In this document: piece by piece, positions 44,239 to 53,792 of the stretch
Layout: each line of letters begins with the position of its first letter
Numbering within the stretch: position 1 is the first letter of the stretch
From: Hymenobacter sp. GOD-10R
GTDB lineage: Bacteria > Bacteroidota > Bacteroidia > Cytophagales > Hymenobacteraceae
DNA length: 64,000 bases
Assembly (NCBI RefSeq): GCF_035609205.1
Contig: NZ_CP141184.1
Coordinates: forward strand, 4,285,001 to 4,349,000
Direction of reading: 5' to 3'
Notes under the pieces: model-generated
What the model was told of the DNA's origin: nothing
The model's database searches: none
Seen by the model: only the letters and a program-made list of their open reading frames with translations
Program-made: the position numbers and the translations under genes

Positions 44239-45707
44239 TTTGCTTTTCCCGTATTTTCGCCGCGCTTACTTACGCCTCTGCTTCTATCAAAAAGTTTTTC
44301 GGAAATATCAGCTTCGTCGTACTGCTCAACCTGCTGGTAAAACCGGGATGGGTAGTGGTAGAAAACCTGGTGCAAGACCGGCTCGGGCACGCCGCTTTTG
44401 GCACGTTCACCGCTTTATCAGCCTGGACGCTCATCATTGCTTCTGTGTCGGACCTAGGTACCACGCAGCTCATGACCAAGCGGGTAGCCGCCTCCCCCGA
44501 CTTTTTGCCCGAGTATTTCCCCACGCTCTTGCCCCTCAAAGGCTGGCTGATGGCGGTATTCCTAGGCATCACGGTGGCCGTTGGTGCGGTACTTGGCTAC
44601 CAAGGCCATGTACTGCTGCTACTGGCTCTCATCGGAGCCGGTTTGTTGCTGACCCAATACACGCAGTTTTTGCGCGGAGCCTTGCAGGCGCATCAGCGCT
44701 TCAATACCGACGCTGTGCTCTCCATCTTGGAGAAAGCCCTGCTGCTCCTGATGGTGCTAGGGTTGCTGCCCATCGGGCTCACCCTCGACCGCTACGTGGG
44801 AGCACGCTCGGCGGCGGTTCTCTTCACGTTCGTGGTACTGTACGCACTCGTCTCGCGGCTGTATGGCCGGGTGCGCTACCGCTTGCGCTGGGACCATGCC
44901 CGTACCCTCTTGCGCGACAGCATGCCATTTGCGCTCATTGCCCTGCTCTATGGCCTCAATGAGCGAGTGGACATGGGTATGCTGGAGCGGCTTGTGTCGG
45001 CGAAGGAAGCTAGCTATTATGCCGGCGCTTACCGCTGGGTCGATGCCGTGATGATGTACCTGTGGACGGTGCTGCCGCTGTTTTTTGCCAAGTTTGCCCT
45101 CGCCACGCACCGCCGCGAGGAGCAACAAGAGTTGCTCTGGTTTGGGCAACGCGTCGTTACGGTGCCCTTGCTGTTTGTGTGCGCCTTCGTGCTGTTCCGG
45201 GGCGAGGTGCTCTTCTGGCAATTCACTCACAGTTCGCCCGAGGAGCTAGGCCGTATGGCCCTGTGTCTGAAGATCTTGTTTGTGAACGTGCTGGTGCACG
45301 CCTTTTTCGCCATTTATAGCACGCTACTCACCAGCACCAGCCAAGAACGCCCCGTTAGCTGGCTGGTAGCCGGGAGCATTTCCTTGAACATAGGGCTAAA
45401 CTTCGTGCTGCTACCCCGCTACGGTGCCTTGGCAGCTTCGGTCAATACCCTATTGTGTGCTGTATTTGTGTCCGTGGGGTATTTGTGGCTGGTGCGCAAT
45501 CAGGCAGGCGTTGCCATCCCGTGGCGCGTGCTGGCGCAGCTGTTCCTGGCGTTTGGCCTGCTGTGCGGCACCTTCCTAGGTTTGCGCTGGCTTGTCAATC
45601 AATGGCTTGTGGAAGCCGTGCTAGCCGGAGTAGCGTTTGTAGGCATCTTGTTCCTAACAAAGATCGTACGCGTAGCGGAGCTTCAGAAGCTCCGCAAGCG
45701 GGGCTAG
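44217..45707 (+). CDS. Polysaccharide biosynthesis flippase (Wzx/MOP-type)
   Basis: An approximately 490-residue protein with 12-14 TM helices of the oligosaccharide-flippase branch of the MOP superfamily, which moves lipid-linked sugars across the inner membrane. ISFVVLLNLLVKPGWVVVENLVQDRLG at the start and the FLRGALQAHQRF and NERVDMGMLERL segments fit. The only common start codon for the full first helix is TTG 44217, inside the amn terminator; an ATT near 44253 is an alternative. A glycosyltransferase gene follows, so both probably build a surface glycan. The C-terminal codons include a palindrome at 45675-45696. Confidence 0.85.
   Translation: MPGARFHVCFSRIFAALTYASASIKKFFGNISFVVLLNLLVKPGWVVVENLVQDRLGHAAFGTFTALSAWTLIIASVSDLGTTQLMTKRVAASPDFLPEYFPTLLPLKGWLMAVFLGITVAVGAVLGYQGHVLLLLALIGAGLLLTQYTQFLRGALQAHQRFNTDAVLSILEKALLLLMVLGLLPIGLTLDRYVGARSAAVLFTFVVLYALVSRLYGRVRYRLRWDHARTLLRDSMPFALIALLYGLNERVDMGMLERLVSAKEASYYAGAYRWVDAVMMYLWTVLPLFFAKFALATHRREEQQELLWFGQRVVTVPLLFVCAFVLFRGEVLFWQFTHSSPEELGRMALCLKILFVNVLVHAFFAIYSTLLTSTSQERPVSWLVAGSISLNIGLNFVLLPRYGALAASVNTLLCAVFVSVGYLWLVRNQAGVAIPWRVLAQLFLAFGLLCGTFLGLRWLVNQWLVEAVLAGVAFVGILFLTKIVRVAELQKLRKRG
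45675..45696. repeat. Palindrome inside the flippase 3' end
   Basis: GCGGAGCTTC and GAAGCTCCGC flank a single A plus one base, 11 bp from the stop codon. The GTAGCG-GAGCTTC core resembles the intergenic repeat at 58478. It encodes AELQKLRK and may be a repeat captured into coding sequence. Confidence 0.35.
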
Positions 45708-45798
45708 GTATGGTGTCTCCTAAGCTGGTCTTACCGTAGATAAACCGTAGCCCGCGCACCTACCTCTTTCTCCGTCACTTAGCTATTCAGTTACTCTT

Positions 45799-46935
45799 TT
45801 GATCATCGCCGTCAACGTCCGCTTCTTGCTGCCCGGCAACCAACTTGAGGGCATCGGGCGTTTTACTTACGAAACGCTGATCCGAATGGTGCGCCAGCAT
45901 CCCGAGCACACCTTCCACTTCCTGTTCGACCGGCCATTTGATCCGAAGTACGTCTTTGCCGAAAACGTGGTGCCCCACGTGCTGTTTCCCCCAGCCCGGC
46001 ACCCGTTTCTCTTCGTAGCGTGGTTTGAAGGGGCGGTAGCGCAAACGCTACGTCGGTTACGCCCCGATGTGTTTCTGAGTCTCGACGGCTTTACGACACT
46101 ACGCACCGACGTGCCCCGCGTGACGGTGATGCACGACCTAGCTTTTGAGCATTTTCCGCAAGACGTAGGCTTTTTACAACGGCAGTACTATTACTTCTTT
46201 GCCCCGCGCTTTGCCTTCGCTTCAGCTTGCGTGGTTGCCGTTTCGGAAGCTACCAAGCAAGACCTCATTGATACGTACCAACTACCTGCTGAGCGGATTC
46301 AGGTAGTTTACAATGCCGCGGATGCTAGGTTCCGGCCGCAACCGGAAGTTAGGCAGGCTGCAACCCGCGCCAAGTTCAGCAGCGACCAGCCTTACTTTCT
46401 CTTCGTAGGCGCCTTGCAGCCACGCAAGAACCTAGTGAATCTGCTCCGGGCTTTCGAACAGTTTAAAGATGAAACAGGCGCCGACACGCAACTGGTGGTA
46501 GTAGGTCGCAAAGCTTGGAAAGCCGGTGCCATCTTCGATGTGTACGAGCAGATGCACTACCAAGACGACGTGCACCTCACCGGCCGAGTAAACGATGCGG
46601 AGCTAGTAGGTCTCTACGCGGCAGCTTTAGCAACGGTATATGTGCCTTACTTCGAAGGCTTTGGCATCCCCGTCATCGAAGCGCAAGCCTGCGGTAGCCC
46701 TGTAATCACCTCTAACTGCAGCTCCTTGCCGGAAGTAGCAGGCGATGCAGCCTTGCTCGTCGATCCTTTTTCGGTTGAATCTATTGCCGCCGCCCTAACG
46801 CAAATGCAACACGATGCAGCTTTGCGGCAGGAATTGATAGCCAAGGGCTTCCATAATATGGAGCGTTTTTCTTGGGAGCAAAGCGCAGCCAAGCTATGGC
46901 AAACACTAGAAGAGGCTGTTGATCCCTCCTACTAG
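45799..46935 (+). CDS. Family 4 glycosyltransferase
   Basis: A 378-residue GT-B fold enzyme (GT4). The N-terminal domain begins IIAVNVRFLLPGNQLEGIGRFTYE. The C-terminal domain has FVGALQPRKNLVNLLRAF and the nucleotide-sugar motif FEGFGIPVIEAQACGSPVITSN, with both catalytic Glu residues. The start is TTG 45799, 91 bp after the flippase. It probably adds a hexose or similar sugar to a surface-glycan intermediate. Confidence 0.9.
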   Translation: MIIAVNVRFLLPGNQLEGIGRFTYETLIRMVRQHPEHTFHFLFDRPFDPKYVFAENVVPHVLFPPARHPFLFVAWFEGAVAQTLRRLRPDVFLSLDGFTTLRTDVPRVTVMHDLAFEHFPQDVGFLQRQYYYFFAPRFAFASACVVAVSEATKQDLIDTYQLPAERIQVVYNAADARFRPQPEVRQAATRAKFSSDQPYFLFVGALQPRKNLVNLLRAFEQFKDETGADTQLVVVGRKAWKAGAIFDVYEQMHYQDDVHLTGRVNDAELVGLYAAALATVYVPYFEGFGIPVIEAQACGSPVITSNCSSLPEVAGDAALLVDPFSVESIAAALTQMQHDAALRQELIAKGFHNMERFSWEQSAAKLWQTLEEAVDPSY

Positions 46936-47323
46936 GAAGGAAAGCTTAGCGAATATCCATCCGCTTTATTAGAATTTTTTGTCTATCCAAGTCGGTTGGT
47001 AGCCACTGCTTTGTCTGCTGGTAGCTAGGGTGCTTGTAGCTTTTCTTTCCCCGCAACTTTACCGAACTAATTCATATTGAGCGCGTAAATTGTACTATAC
47101 TAAAAAATAGAAAGCTCAACAAGAAGAGCTTCATTGCTTTTCCATGCTCAAAATCAAGTTAATGAGATTTTAATTCTTTAATCTCATTATAATTTTAAAA
47201 AGTTTACTTGCAGACCACCCACTCGCGCTAGGTAAGCTTTACGTTCTTTTTCTGTTGCTCCTCCTCTTCCCCACCACCCTTTCGGCTACTCACCCAGTAG
47301 CCGAAAATTATCTATTTACACTC
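46936..47323. other. AT-rich intergenic region
   Basis: No gene is visible. AATGAGATT (47161-47169) and AATCTCATT (47180-47188) form a weak hairpin followed by ATAATTTTAAAA. This could be a late terminator or an upstream element of the DUF4468 gene. Confidence 0.4.
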
Positions 47324-47872
47324 ATGAAAGCTGTATGCACTTTTTTGCTCGCTCTAGTCAGTAGTGCGGCACTTGCTCAGCCAGGACCTTATCCTGGGTA
47401 CTTTCAACTTCCTGTAAATCAGGAAACGAAAAAGGTAGAATACACAGCTGTAGTCCCTGTTGATGATGCTCCTAGGGAAGAGCTTTTCTCGCGAGCTGAA
47501 GACTGGCTCACGCAGCTAGGATTGACGCACAAGGTCACTCGCCGAGTGAGCAACCCAGAAGCGGGTACTCTCGTCACGCATGTACGGTCCGGTAATTCCT
47601 CTAATAACAAAGCATTCCGGTTGGCTATTCAGGTAAAAGACGGCCAATATCAGTACGTCATTGACCAAATCACCCACACCCAATCGGACTACGCCCGGGC
47701 TGGTAAATACAGCGTCGGCACCGTTACCACCAACATCGAAGCGTACGGCCTACGACGGCAGCGCAGGAACCTGATCAAGACGATCGACCAGATCGACAGC
47801 TGGATTCTAACGACCATCGGTGGGCTCAATTCAATGATGGTTAGCTCAGAAAAACCCACTAATCTAATCTAA
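47324..47872 (+). CDS. Secreted DUF4468-like protein (TBP-like fold)
   Basis: A 182-residue exported protein with signal peptide MKAVCTFLLALVSSAALAQ. The mature part has the DUF4468 pattern: FQLPVNQETKKVEYTAVV, a W in AEDWLTQLGL, LVTHVR and FRLAIQVKDGQYQYVIDQITH. These are small periplasmic or surface proteins of unknown function. ATG 47324 is chosen because it opens the signal peptide. Confidence 0.8.
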   Translation: MKAVCTFLLALVSSAALAQPGPYPGYFQLPVNQETKKVEYTAVVPVDDAPREELFSRAEDWLTQLGLTHKVTRRVSNPEAGTLVTHVRSGNSSNNKAFRLAIQVKDGQYQYVIDQITHTQSDYARAGKYSVGTVTTNIEAYGLRRQRRNLIKTIDQIDSWILTTIGGLNSMMVSSEKPTNLI

Positions 47873-47926
47873 GTCAAACTGTTATTTAAAACAAGCTCAG
47901 CTACTGACCTAGCCTAGATGAAGCAC

Positions 47927-47958
47927 AAAAAAAGCCGTCCCACCCGGAACGGCTTTTT
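47927..47958. terminator. Bidirectional terminator between DUF4468 and glnN
   Basis: AAAAAGCCGT and ACGGCTTTTT form a 10-bp stem over CCCACCCGGA, with A/T tracts on both sides. It serves two convergent genes. Confidence 0.85.
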
Positions 47959-48015
47959 CGCGTCTCGACACGCGGAGAAAATTCCCACCCAACTCCGGGT
48001 CGAGCCCGTCCGCTG

Positions 48016-50205
48016 CTAGTGCCGGAACAAAAGTTCGCGGTACTTAACTAGCGGCCAGTCCTCATCGGCCACCATCAGCTCCAGTTTGTCCACTGCACGG
48101 CGAATGGGGTCGAAATGTCCTTTCACGGTTTCACAGTAGGCAATAGCCCGCTCCCGTGTATCTTCTATCTTGTTGGCTGCCTTACGGCTGTTCAACATTG
48201 TGTCAGACTCCGTCTTAATCGTCGCAATATAGCGCGAAATTGCCTTAATTGTATCAACGGTGACTTGTGAATGCTCATCTTCCAAGCCAAGTTCCCGTAA
48301 ACCACACAGATTGTTGATCAACTTAGTTTGGTACGCAACGGCCGTGGGGATGATGTGGTTGATGGCTAGGTCACCCATCACGCGGCTTTCAATCTGAATC
48401 TTCTTCAGGTACTCTTCCAGCAAGATTTCATGGCGGGCGTGCAGCTCCACGGGCGAGAAGATGCCGTGCTTAGCGAACAAGGTTTCGGCTTCTGGGGCTA
48501 TTAATGCGTCCAAAGCCTGCGGGGTCGTGGCTACGTTAGCCAATCCTCGGCGGGCAGCCTCTTCTTTCCACTCCTGCGAGTAGCCATTGCCCTCGAAGCG
48601 CACATCCTTGGAGCTGATCACGTACTCGCGCAGCACATCCACAATAGCTACTTCCTTCTTCTTGCCTTGTGCTAGCTGCGCATCTACCGCCTGCTTGAAA
48701 TCGATCAATTGCTCGGCCACAATGGCGTTGAGCACGGTCATGGCCGAGGAGCAGTTGGCTGAGGAACCTACGGCCCGCAGCTCAAACTTGTTGCCGGTAA
48801 AAGCAAACGGGGAGGTGCGGTTGCGGTCGGTGTTGTCCAGCAGAATCGCCGGGATCTTGTCAATGCCCAGCTTGAGGTAGATGTTGTCGCCCTTGTCCAG
48901 CGGCAGCTTGGCGGTGCGCTCCAGCTCGTTGAGCACGTTGTCCAGCATCGAGCCCACGAACACACTCATAATCGCGGGCGGCGCTTCGTTGGCCCCCAGG
49001 CGGTGATCATTGCTGGCCGAAGCAATGCTGGCGCGCAGCAGCTCCCCGTAGGTGTGCACGGCCTTGATGGTGGTGATGAAGAACGTGAGGAACTGCAGGT
49101 TCTCCTTGGGCCGCTTACCCGGGGCGAACAGGTTCACACCCGTATCCGTGCTCATGGCCCAGTTGTTATGCTTGCCCGAGCCATTCACTCCCGCAAAGGG
49201 CTTCTCGTGCAAGAGCACCTTGAAGTGGTGGCGCTCGGCCACACGGTCCATCACGTCCATCAAGAGCTGGTTGTGGTCCACGGCCAGATTGGCGTCCTCG
49301 AAGGTGGGAGCGCACTCAAACTGGTTCGGGGCTACTTCGTTGTGGCGCGTGCGCAGCGGGATGCCGAGCTTGGTGCCTTCTTCCTCGAACTCGACCATGA
49401 AGGCGTGCACCCGGCTGGGGATGGAGCCGAAATAGTGGTCCTCCAGCTGCTGACCCTTGGCCGGGGCGTGGCCGAACAGCGTACGCTGGGTCATCACCAG
49501 GTCGGGCCGCGCATCATAGAGGGCTTTGTCCACCAGGAAATACTCCTGCTCAATGCCGAGGGTGGTGTTGACCCGCTGCACGTCTTTGTCGAAGTACTGG
49601 CACACGTCCACGGCGGCTTTCTCCAGCGCGGCCAGCGACTTGAGTAAGGGCGCTTTGTAGTCCAGCGCCTCGCCGGTGTAGGCCACGAAGATGGTGGGGA
49701 TGCACAGGGTCTTGGTGCCAGGGGCCTCCAGGATGAAAGCCGGCGAGGTCGGGTCCCAGGCCGTGTAGCCGCGCGCCTCGAAGGTATTGCGAATGCCCCC
49801 GTTGGGGAAGGAAGATGCGTCAGGCTCCTGCTGCACCAGCGCCGAACCCTTGAAGTTCTCCACCGGCTGTCCGTCGGAGTTCAGGTCGAAGAAGGAGTCG
49901 TGCTTCTCGGCCGTGGCGCCCGTCAGGGGCTGAAACCAGTGGGTGTAGTGGGTAGCGCCTTTGGCCGTGGCCCACGTCTTCATGGCCGAAGCCACCGCGT
50001 CGGCCACCGACCGCTCTACGGGCGTGCCTTCTTTGATAGATGCTTCTAGCTTTTTTAAATAGCTACCCGGCATTGTGGCCCGCATGGCCTCTAGGTTGAA
50101 TACGTTTTTACCAAAGGCCGCAGACCGGCTTTCGGGAGAGGACGTTACGGCTACAGGTTCGCGTTGATCGACTAACTCGAGGGCTTTAAAGCGCAAAATG
50201 GACAT
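48016..50205 (-). CDS. glnN: Glutamine synthetase type III
   Basis: A 729-residue ATP-dependent enzyme that makes glutamine from glutamate and ammonium. Length and the GSIII-specific N-terminal domain distinguish it from the roughly 470-residue GSI. Visible signatures are THYTHWFQPLTGATAEKHDSF, GIEQEYFLVD (metal Glu), RHNEVAPNQFECAP, GVNGSGKHNNWAMST and LRASIASASNDHRLGANEAPPAI. It lies downstream of amtB on the same strand, with a 163-nt gap containing a large hairpin. Confidence 0.96.
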   Translation of the reverse strand: MSILRFKALELVDQREPVAVTSSPESRSAAFGKNVFNLEAMRATMPGSYLKKLEASIKEGTPVERSVADAVASAMKTWATAKGATHYTHWFQPLTGATAEKHDSFFDLNSDGQPVENFKGSALVQQEPDASSFPNGGIRNTFEARGYTAWDPTSPAFILEAPGTKTLCIPTIFVAYTGEALDYKAPLLKSLAALEKAAVDVCQYFDKDVQRVNTTLGIEQEYFLVDKALYDARPDLVMTQRTLFGHAPAKGQQLEDHYFGSIPSRVHAFMVEFEEEGTKLGIPLRTRHNEVAPNQFECAPTFEDANLAVDHNQLLMDVMDRVAERHHFKVLLHEKPFAGVNGSGKHNNWAMSTDTGVNLFAPGKRPKENLQFLTFFITTIKAVHTYGELLRASIASASNDHRLGANEAPPAIMSVFVGSMLDNVLNELERTAKLPLDKGDNIYLKLGIDKIPAILLDNTDRNRTSPFAFTGNKFELRAVGSSANCSSAMTVLNAIVAEQLIDFKQAVDAQLAQGKKKEVAIVDVLREYVISSKDVRFEGNGYSQEWKEEAARRGLANVATTPQALDALIAPEAETLFAKHGIFSPVELHARHEILLEEYLKKIQIESRVMGDLAINHIIPTAVAYQTKLINNLCGLRELGLEDEHSQVTVDTIKAISRYIATIKTESDTMLNSRKAANKIEDTRERAIAYCETVKGHFDPIRRAVDKLELMVADEDWPLVKYRELLFRH

Positions 50206-50282
50206 GCGAGAACTGGAAATGTAAAAGGAATGAAAGTAACGTGGTGTGTGGTATTGTGGCCTGTGGGCGTAGTTGGCATTTT

Positions 50283-50343
50283 GAGTAGCGCTGGGAGCTG
50301 GTCTGATCGTTCTCCGATCTTGTGCAGCGCCCCGGCGCTACTC
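50283..50343 (-). promoter_or_regulatory. Nested hairpin in the glnN leader
   Basis: GAGTAGCGCTGGG (50283-50295) pairs with CCCCGGCGCTACTC (50330-50343) allowing one G-U. An inner GATCG/CGATC stem lies at 50305-50319. It sits between amtB and glnN on their shared strand. There is no T-run, so a regulatory RNA structure, protein site or processing hairpin is possible. Confidence 0.5.
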
Positions 50344-50368
50344 AGTATGCTGCTTAGCTCAAGAAGAC

Positions 50369-51742
50369 TTAGTGGCGTTCGGACACTAGCTCTTTGCGCG
50401 TGCTTTCGTATTCTTCGTCCACGTTATAAGTCGATTCTTCGTGCTGGCTCAGGTCGAGGCCTAGCTCTTCATCGGCTGCTTTCACCCGCAAACCGAAGAT
50501 CATGTCGGTTACTTTCAGCAGAATCCAAGAGCCAACGAACGTGTAGGCTACAACGATTACCAGCGCCAGCAGGTGGTAGCCAAACAGCGTGGTAGTACCA
50601 TGCACGAGGCCTACTTTGTCGGCGAACACACCGGTCAGGATCATACCTACAATGCCGCCTAAGCCATGGCAAGGGAACACATCAAGCGTGTCGTCGATGT
50701 TGGTGCGGCTGTTTTTCCAATGCACTCCAGCAAAGCTGATGAGCGAGGCTACTACCCCGATCAGAATGCTCTGGCCATAGTTGACAAAGCCAGCGGCGGG
50801 CGTGATGGCCACCAGACCAACTACGGCCCCGATGCAAGCACCAACTGCTGTGGGCTTGCCACCGCGGGCTACTTCCACCAGCATCCAAGCCATTAGCGCA
50901 GCGGCCGAAGCTAGGTTAGTATTAGCGAAGGCTAGCGTAGCCTGCTCGTTAGCACCCAGCGACGAACCGGCGTTGAAGCCGAACCAGCCAAACCACAGCA
51001 GGCCCGTGCCCAGCAGCACAAAAGGAACATTAGGAGTTGAGAAGGAAGTCTGCTGCTTCATGCGTCGCGGCCCCATCACGATGGCACCCGCTAGCGCCGC
51101 TACCCCCGCCGAAATGTGCACTACTGTGCCACCAGCAAAGTCGAGGACACCCCACTTGTGCAGGAAGCCATCGGGGTGCCAGGTCCAGTGCGCCAGGGGG
51201 CAGTAGATAAACAGCCCGAACAGCACCATAAAAGCTAGGTAGCCTTTGAAGTTGACCCGCTCAGCAAACGAACCCGTGATGAGGGCTGGTGTAATGATGG
51301 CGAACTTCAGCTGGAAAGCGAAGTAGAGAATGAAAGGGATGGCCGCGGAAAATGCCGGATTGGGGGCCGTACCTACGTTGCGCAGCAAGGCAAACGTGAG
51401 TGGGTTGCCAATCAGGCCGTGCCAGCTGTCACCGTAGGCTAGTGAGAAGCCCACAAAGTACCACAGTACCGAAATGACGCCCATGGCTACAAAGCTTTGC
51501 AACATGGTCGAAATCAAGTTCTTGGGCCGCACCATGCCGCCGTAGAAGAACGATAGACCGGGCGTCATGAGCAGCACGAGCGCCGTAGCAGTTAGCATCC
51601 AGGCTACGTCGGCGGCGTTAAGCGTGCTGGTAGCACCTGCAGAGGGGTGGACGACGGGAACAAAAGCGGCTACTCCGCTCAGCGCCAGAAGCACCAAGAG
51701 CATGAGTGAGCTCGAAGCAGATTTGCGAGGGGCAGTTTCCAT
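50369..51742 (-). CDS. amtB: Ammonium transporter
   Basis: A 457-residue Amt/Rh-family channel with about 11 TM helices. GLSFFYGGMVRPKN, the first pore His in LAHWTWHPDG, the AGGTVVHISAGVAALAGAI segment and the twin-His partner in DVFPCHGLGGIVGMIL are diagnostic. A hydrophilic tail of about 45 residues ends the chain. No PII gene is adjacent. It is upstream of glnN and downstream of a porin, which suggests a nitrogen-assimilation unit. Confidence 0.95.
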   Translation of the reverse strand: METAPRKSASSSLMLLVLLALSGVAAFVPVVHPSAGATSTLNAADVAWMLTATALVLLMTPGLSFFYGGMVRPKNLISTMLQSFVAMGVISVLWYFVGFSLAYGDSWHGLIGNPLTFALLRNVGTAPNPAFSAAIPFILYFAFQLKFAIITPALITGSFAERVNFKGYLAFMVLFGLFIYCPLAHWTWHPDGFLHKWGVLDFAGGTVVHISAGVAALAGAIVMGPRRMKQQTSFSTPNVPFVLLGTGLLWFGWFGFNAGSSLGANEQATLAFANTNLASAAALMAWMLVEVARGGKPTAVGACIGAVVGLVAITPAAGFVNYGQSILIGVVASLISFAGVHWKNSRTNIDDTLDVFPCHGLGGIVGMILTGVFADKVGLVHGTTTLFGYHLLALVIVVAYTFVGSWILLKVTDMIFGLRVKAADEELGLDLSQHEESTYNVDEEYESTRKELVSERH

Positions 51743-51955
51743 AAAGGATAAATTGGTGACTTGAAAGTTGGATTTAAAAGCGACCAGCCTAACGCTTGAC
51801 TTAAAGGTCAGGCAAACAAGAAAGTATTAATTGGTGTATTTCAGCAGATGAAAGAGCAAACTCTTTTGATCAGCAACCATTTATACTTTTACGAAATGCA
51901 AAACCGAGTATTTGTTTTTTACAAGCGAAGTCAAATTTGAGAAGCAAGCCAATTA

Positions 51956-53008
51956 TTAGAATTTATAAACGGCGGCAACAAGCAAGCTTTGAGTTGATTT
52001 TTTATTTACTCCTCCCCTGTTCACAAATAATCTTGGATCTCGATTTCCGCTATCAATTCTAAACTCAGGGATAATTGTCAAATTATCGACTCTGATATTT
52101 GAAGAAAGCGTCGTCTCAAATACACCCCCGTTAAACCCGATTACGGATTTTTTATCTCCGACGTATTCACTGCGAAGTGTCAGCCCGAACCACGAAGCAG
52201 GGTCTAGGTTTGCATATAGCGCAGATCCCCACCAGGTATTGTTATTACTCCAGCTACTTTCGCTTTTACTTTGCCGGGTTTGCACGGTTCCGTTGTAAGA
52301 CAAACTAAATTTAGAAGAAGCCGCAAACGTGACTACCGCATCAACTTGATGCAAGCGCAATGAATCATTAGGATTACCACCTTGGTAATTCAGATACGCT
52401 TTTATTTTATCGTCCTTGGTGCCCGTAGCAAGTTGCGCAATAGCCATTTTCGGCAAGCCGCTCGCGCTTTTCAGGTCGGTTGGGTTGGCTACCCCTACCA
52501 TGAGGGCCGTTTTGTCGCCAAGGGTAAAATCAGCTTTGACGCCGGTGTGAAAAAAGGGCCCGTATGAGAACATATAGCTCATACTGTAATTACGATTCAG
52601 GTATGGATCTACTGACTCGTATCCGATATGCGTGGCCCAACTGCCAGCCGTTAACTTGATTTTTGCTGAAGGCGAGTACGTGATAAACAGCTGCTTAATA
52701 GCAAAGCGCGTATTTGAATCATTGTACGAAAACTCTTCTGCGCGCCGTCCGAAACCTAGGTCAGCTACCAATCCTACTTTACCAATTGTATGTTCCGCTT
52801 TAGCGGAGATCATACCTAGCTCAAAGGAATTATGCGTATTTGTAAAGCTCGTATAATTATTATACGGAGCCTCTCTCGGATTTTGCAGGTTATAACGATA
52901 ATACGCATCTGCCGACCCAGACAATTTAAATGGCAGGGTGCGAGTCGAATCTCCCTCACCGCCAAAACTAGAAGCGAGCAGTGATAATGTTGCTGAAAGA
53001 ATGAGCAT
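51956..53008 (-). CDS. Outer-membrane beta-barrel porin (BBP2/OmpL-like)
   Basis: A 350-residue predicted barrel. A short signal peptide (to about 18) precedes alternating strands beginning LPFKLSGSADAYYRYN and ending VAAVYKF, with terminal Phe as in outer-membrane proteins. GVKADFTLGDKTALMVGVANP, TLRSEYVGD and ITIIPEFRIDSGN-like strands match the beta-barrel porin-2 family. It probably lets small solutes such as ammonium or amino acids reach AmtB. Codons are markedly AT-richer than in the flanking genes. Confidence 0.78.
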   Translation of the reverse strand: MLILSATLSLLASSFGGEGDSTRTLPFKLSGSADAYYRYNLQNPREAPYNNYTSFTNTHNSFELGMISAKAEHTIGKVGLVADLGFGRRAEEFSYNDSNTRFAIKQLFITYSPSAKIKLTAGSWATHIGYESVDPYLNRNYSMSYMFSYGPFFHTGVKADFTLGDKTALMVGVANPTDLKSASGLPKMAIAQLATGTKDDKIKAYLNYQGGNPNDSLRLHQVDAVVTFAASSKFSLSYNGTVQTRQSKSESSWSNNNTWWGSALYANLDPASWFGLTLRSEYVGDKKSVIGFNGGVFETTLSSNIRVDNLTIIPEFRIDSGNRDPRLFVNRGGVNKKSTQSLLVAAVYKF

Positions 53009-53792
53009 GTAGGCAATCTATTTGGTGGAAAATAAAAGACGACGAGCGTGGGACTTGTATTTCCTTCCTCAACCTACTTCACGTTAAAACGTATTCCGTT
53101 ACTAAAGCTTTACTCTATTTTTAACAAAACATTTTTATTCTCACAACAAGGCATAGTTTTTCTGCTCTGTATTAAACAATACAAATTTTTACAAACTATG
53201 CAGGATTATTGACAGCTTACTAAGCAGGTCTTATTGCATCAATTACTTGGCTAGGCTCAATTTCTTTTATTCTGAATCAGCGCACCTCATTGTAGACAAA
53301 TTAGACCGAGCTTTAAAATTTCCTGTATTACACACTGATCTTTCCACCACCAGAGGCAAGCTAGCTCTAGTGATGAATATCAGCGACACAATAGAAAAAT
53401 AAGAAGAATGACAAGAAAGCAATGCGACAGACAGCGTTTGTTCGCATTAGTAAGAGGGGCATGTTGTAATTCTGAAGCCAATCTACGCTTAAACTGACTA
53501 TAAATTCAAATAATACTTTAAATTTTTACTTAATTTTTATAAAAACATGGTTTTTATAGCAATACCCCCCTTAATAAAAGGGTCATTTATCGAAATAAGT
53601 CATTTGTCTACTTCCCTATCTGCCTAATCTAGGGCCTGTGTTCTTCACCACACCTAAAATCTGTTGGGTAGCCTCTCAGCTTTGAGGTCAGTCGTGATGA
53701 AAGGCACTGATTACAATCGGGCACGCCCTTCTAGCAAGCGCCTTTGCCTTCGCAGATGATGCGCCCGAAGAAGATAGGGCCGAAAAAATAGG
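53009..53792. other. AT-rich intergenic region, 784 bp
   Basis: I find no open frame, RNA gene or clear repeat. It contains A/T tracts, for example 53520-53570, and a CCCCCC run near 53565. It separates the nitrogen cluster from the GH115 gene. Confidence 0.5.

Noticed and set aside
44240..44962. 240-codon frame inside the flippase gene
   Set aside because: Out-of-frame reading, rich in His, Arg and Pro, of a membrane protein with clear TM pattern.
49003..49647. 214-codon plus-strand frame inside glnN
   Set aside because: Antisense shadow of a highly conserved glutamine synthetase.
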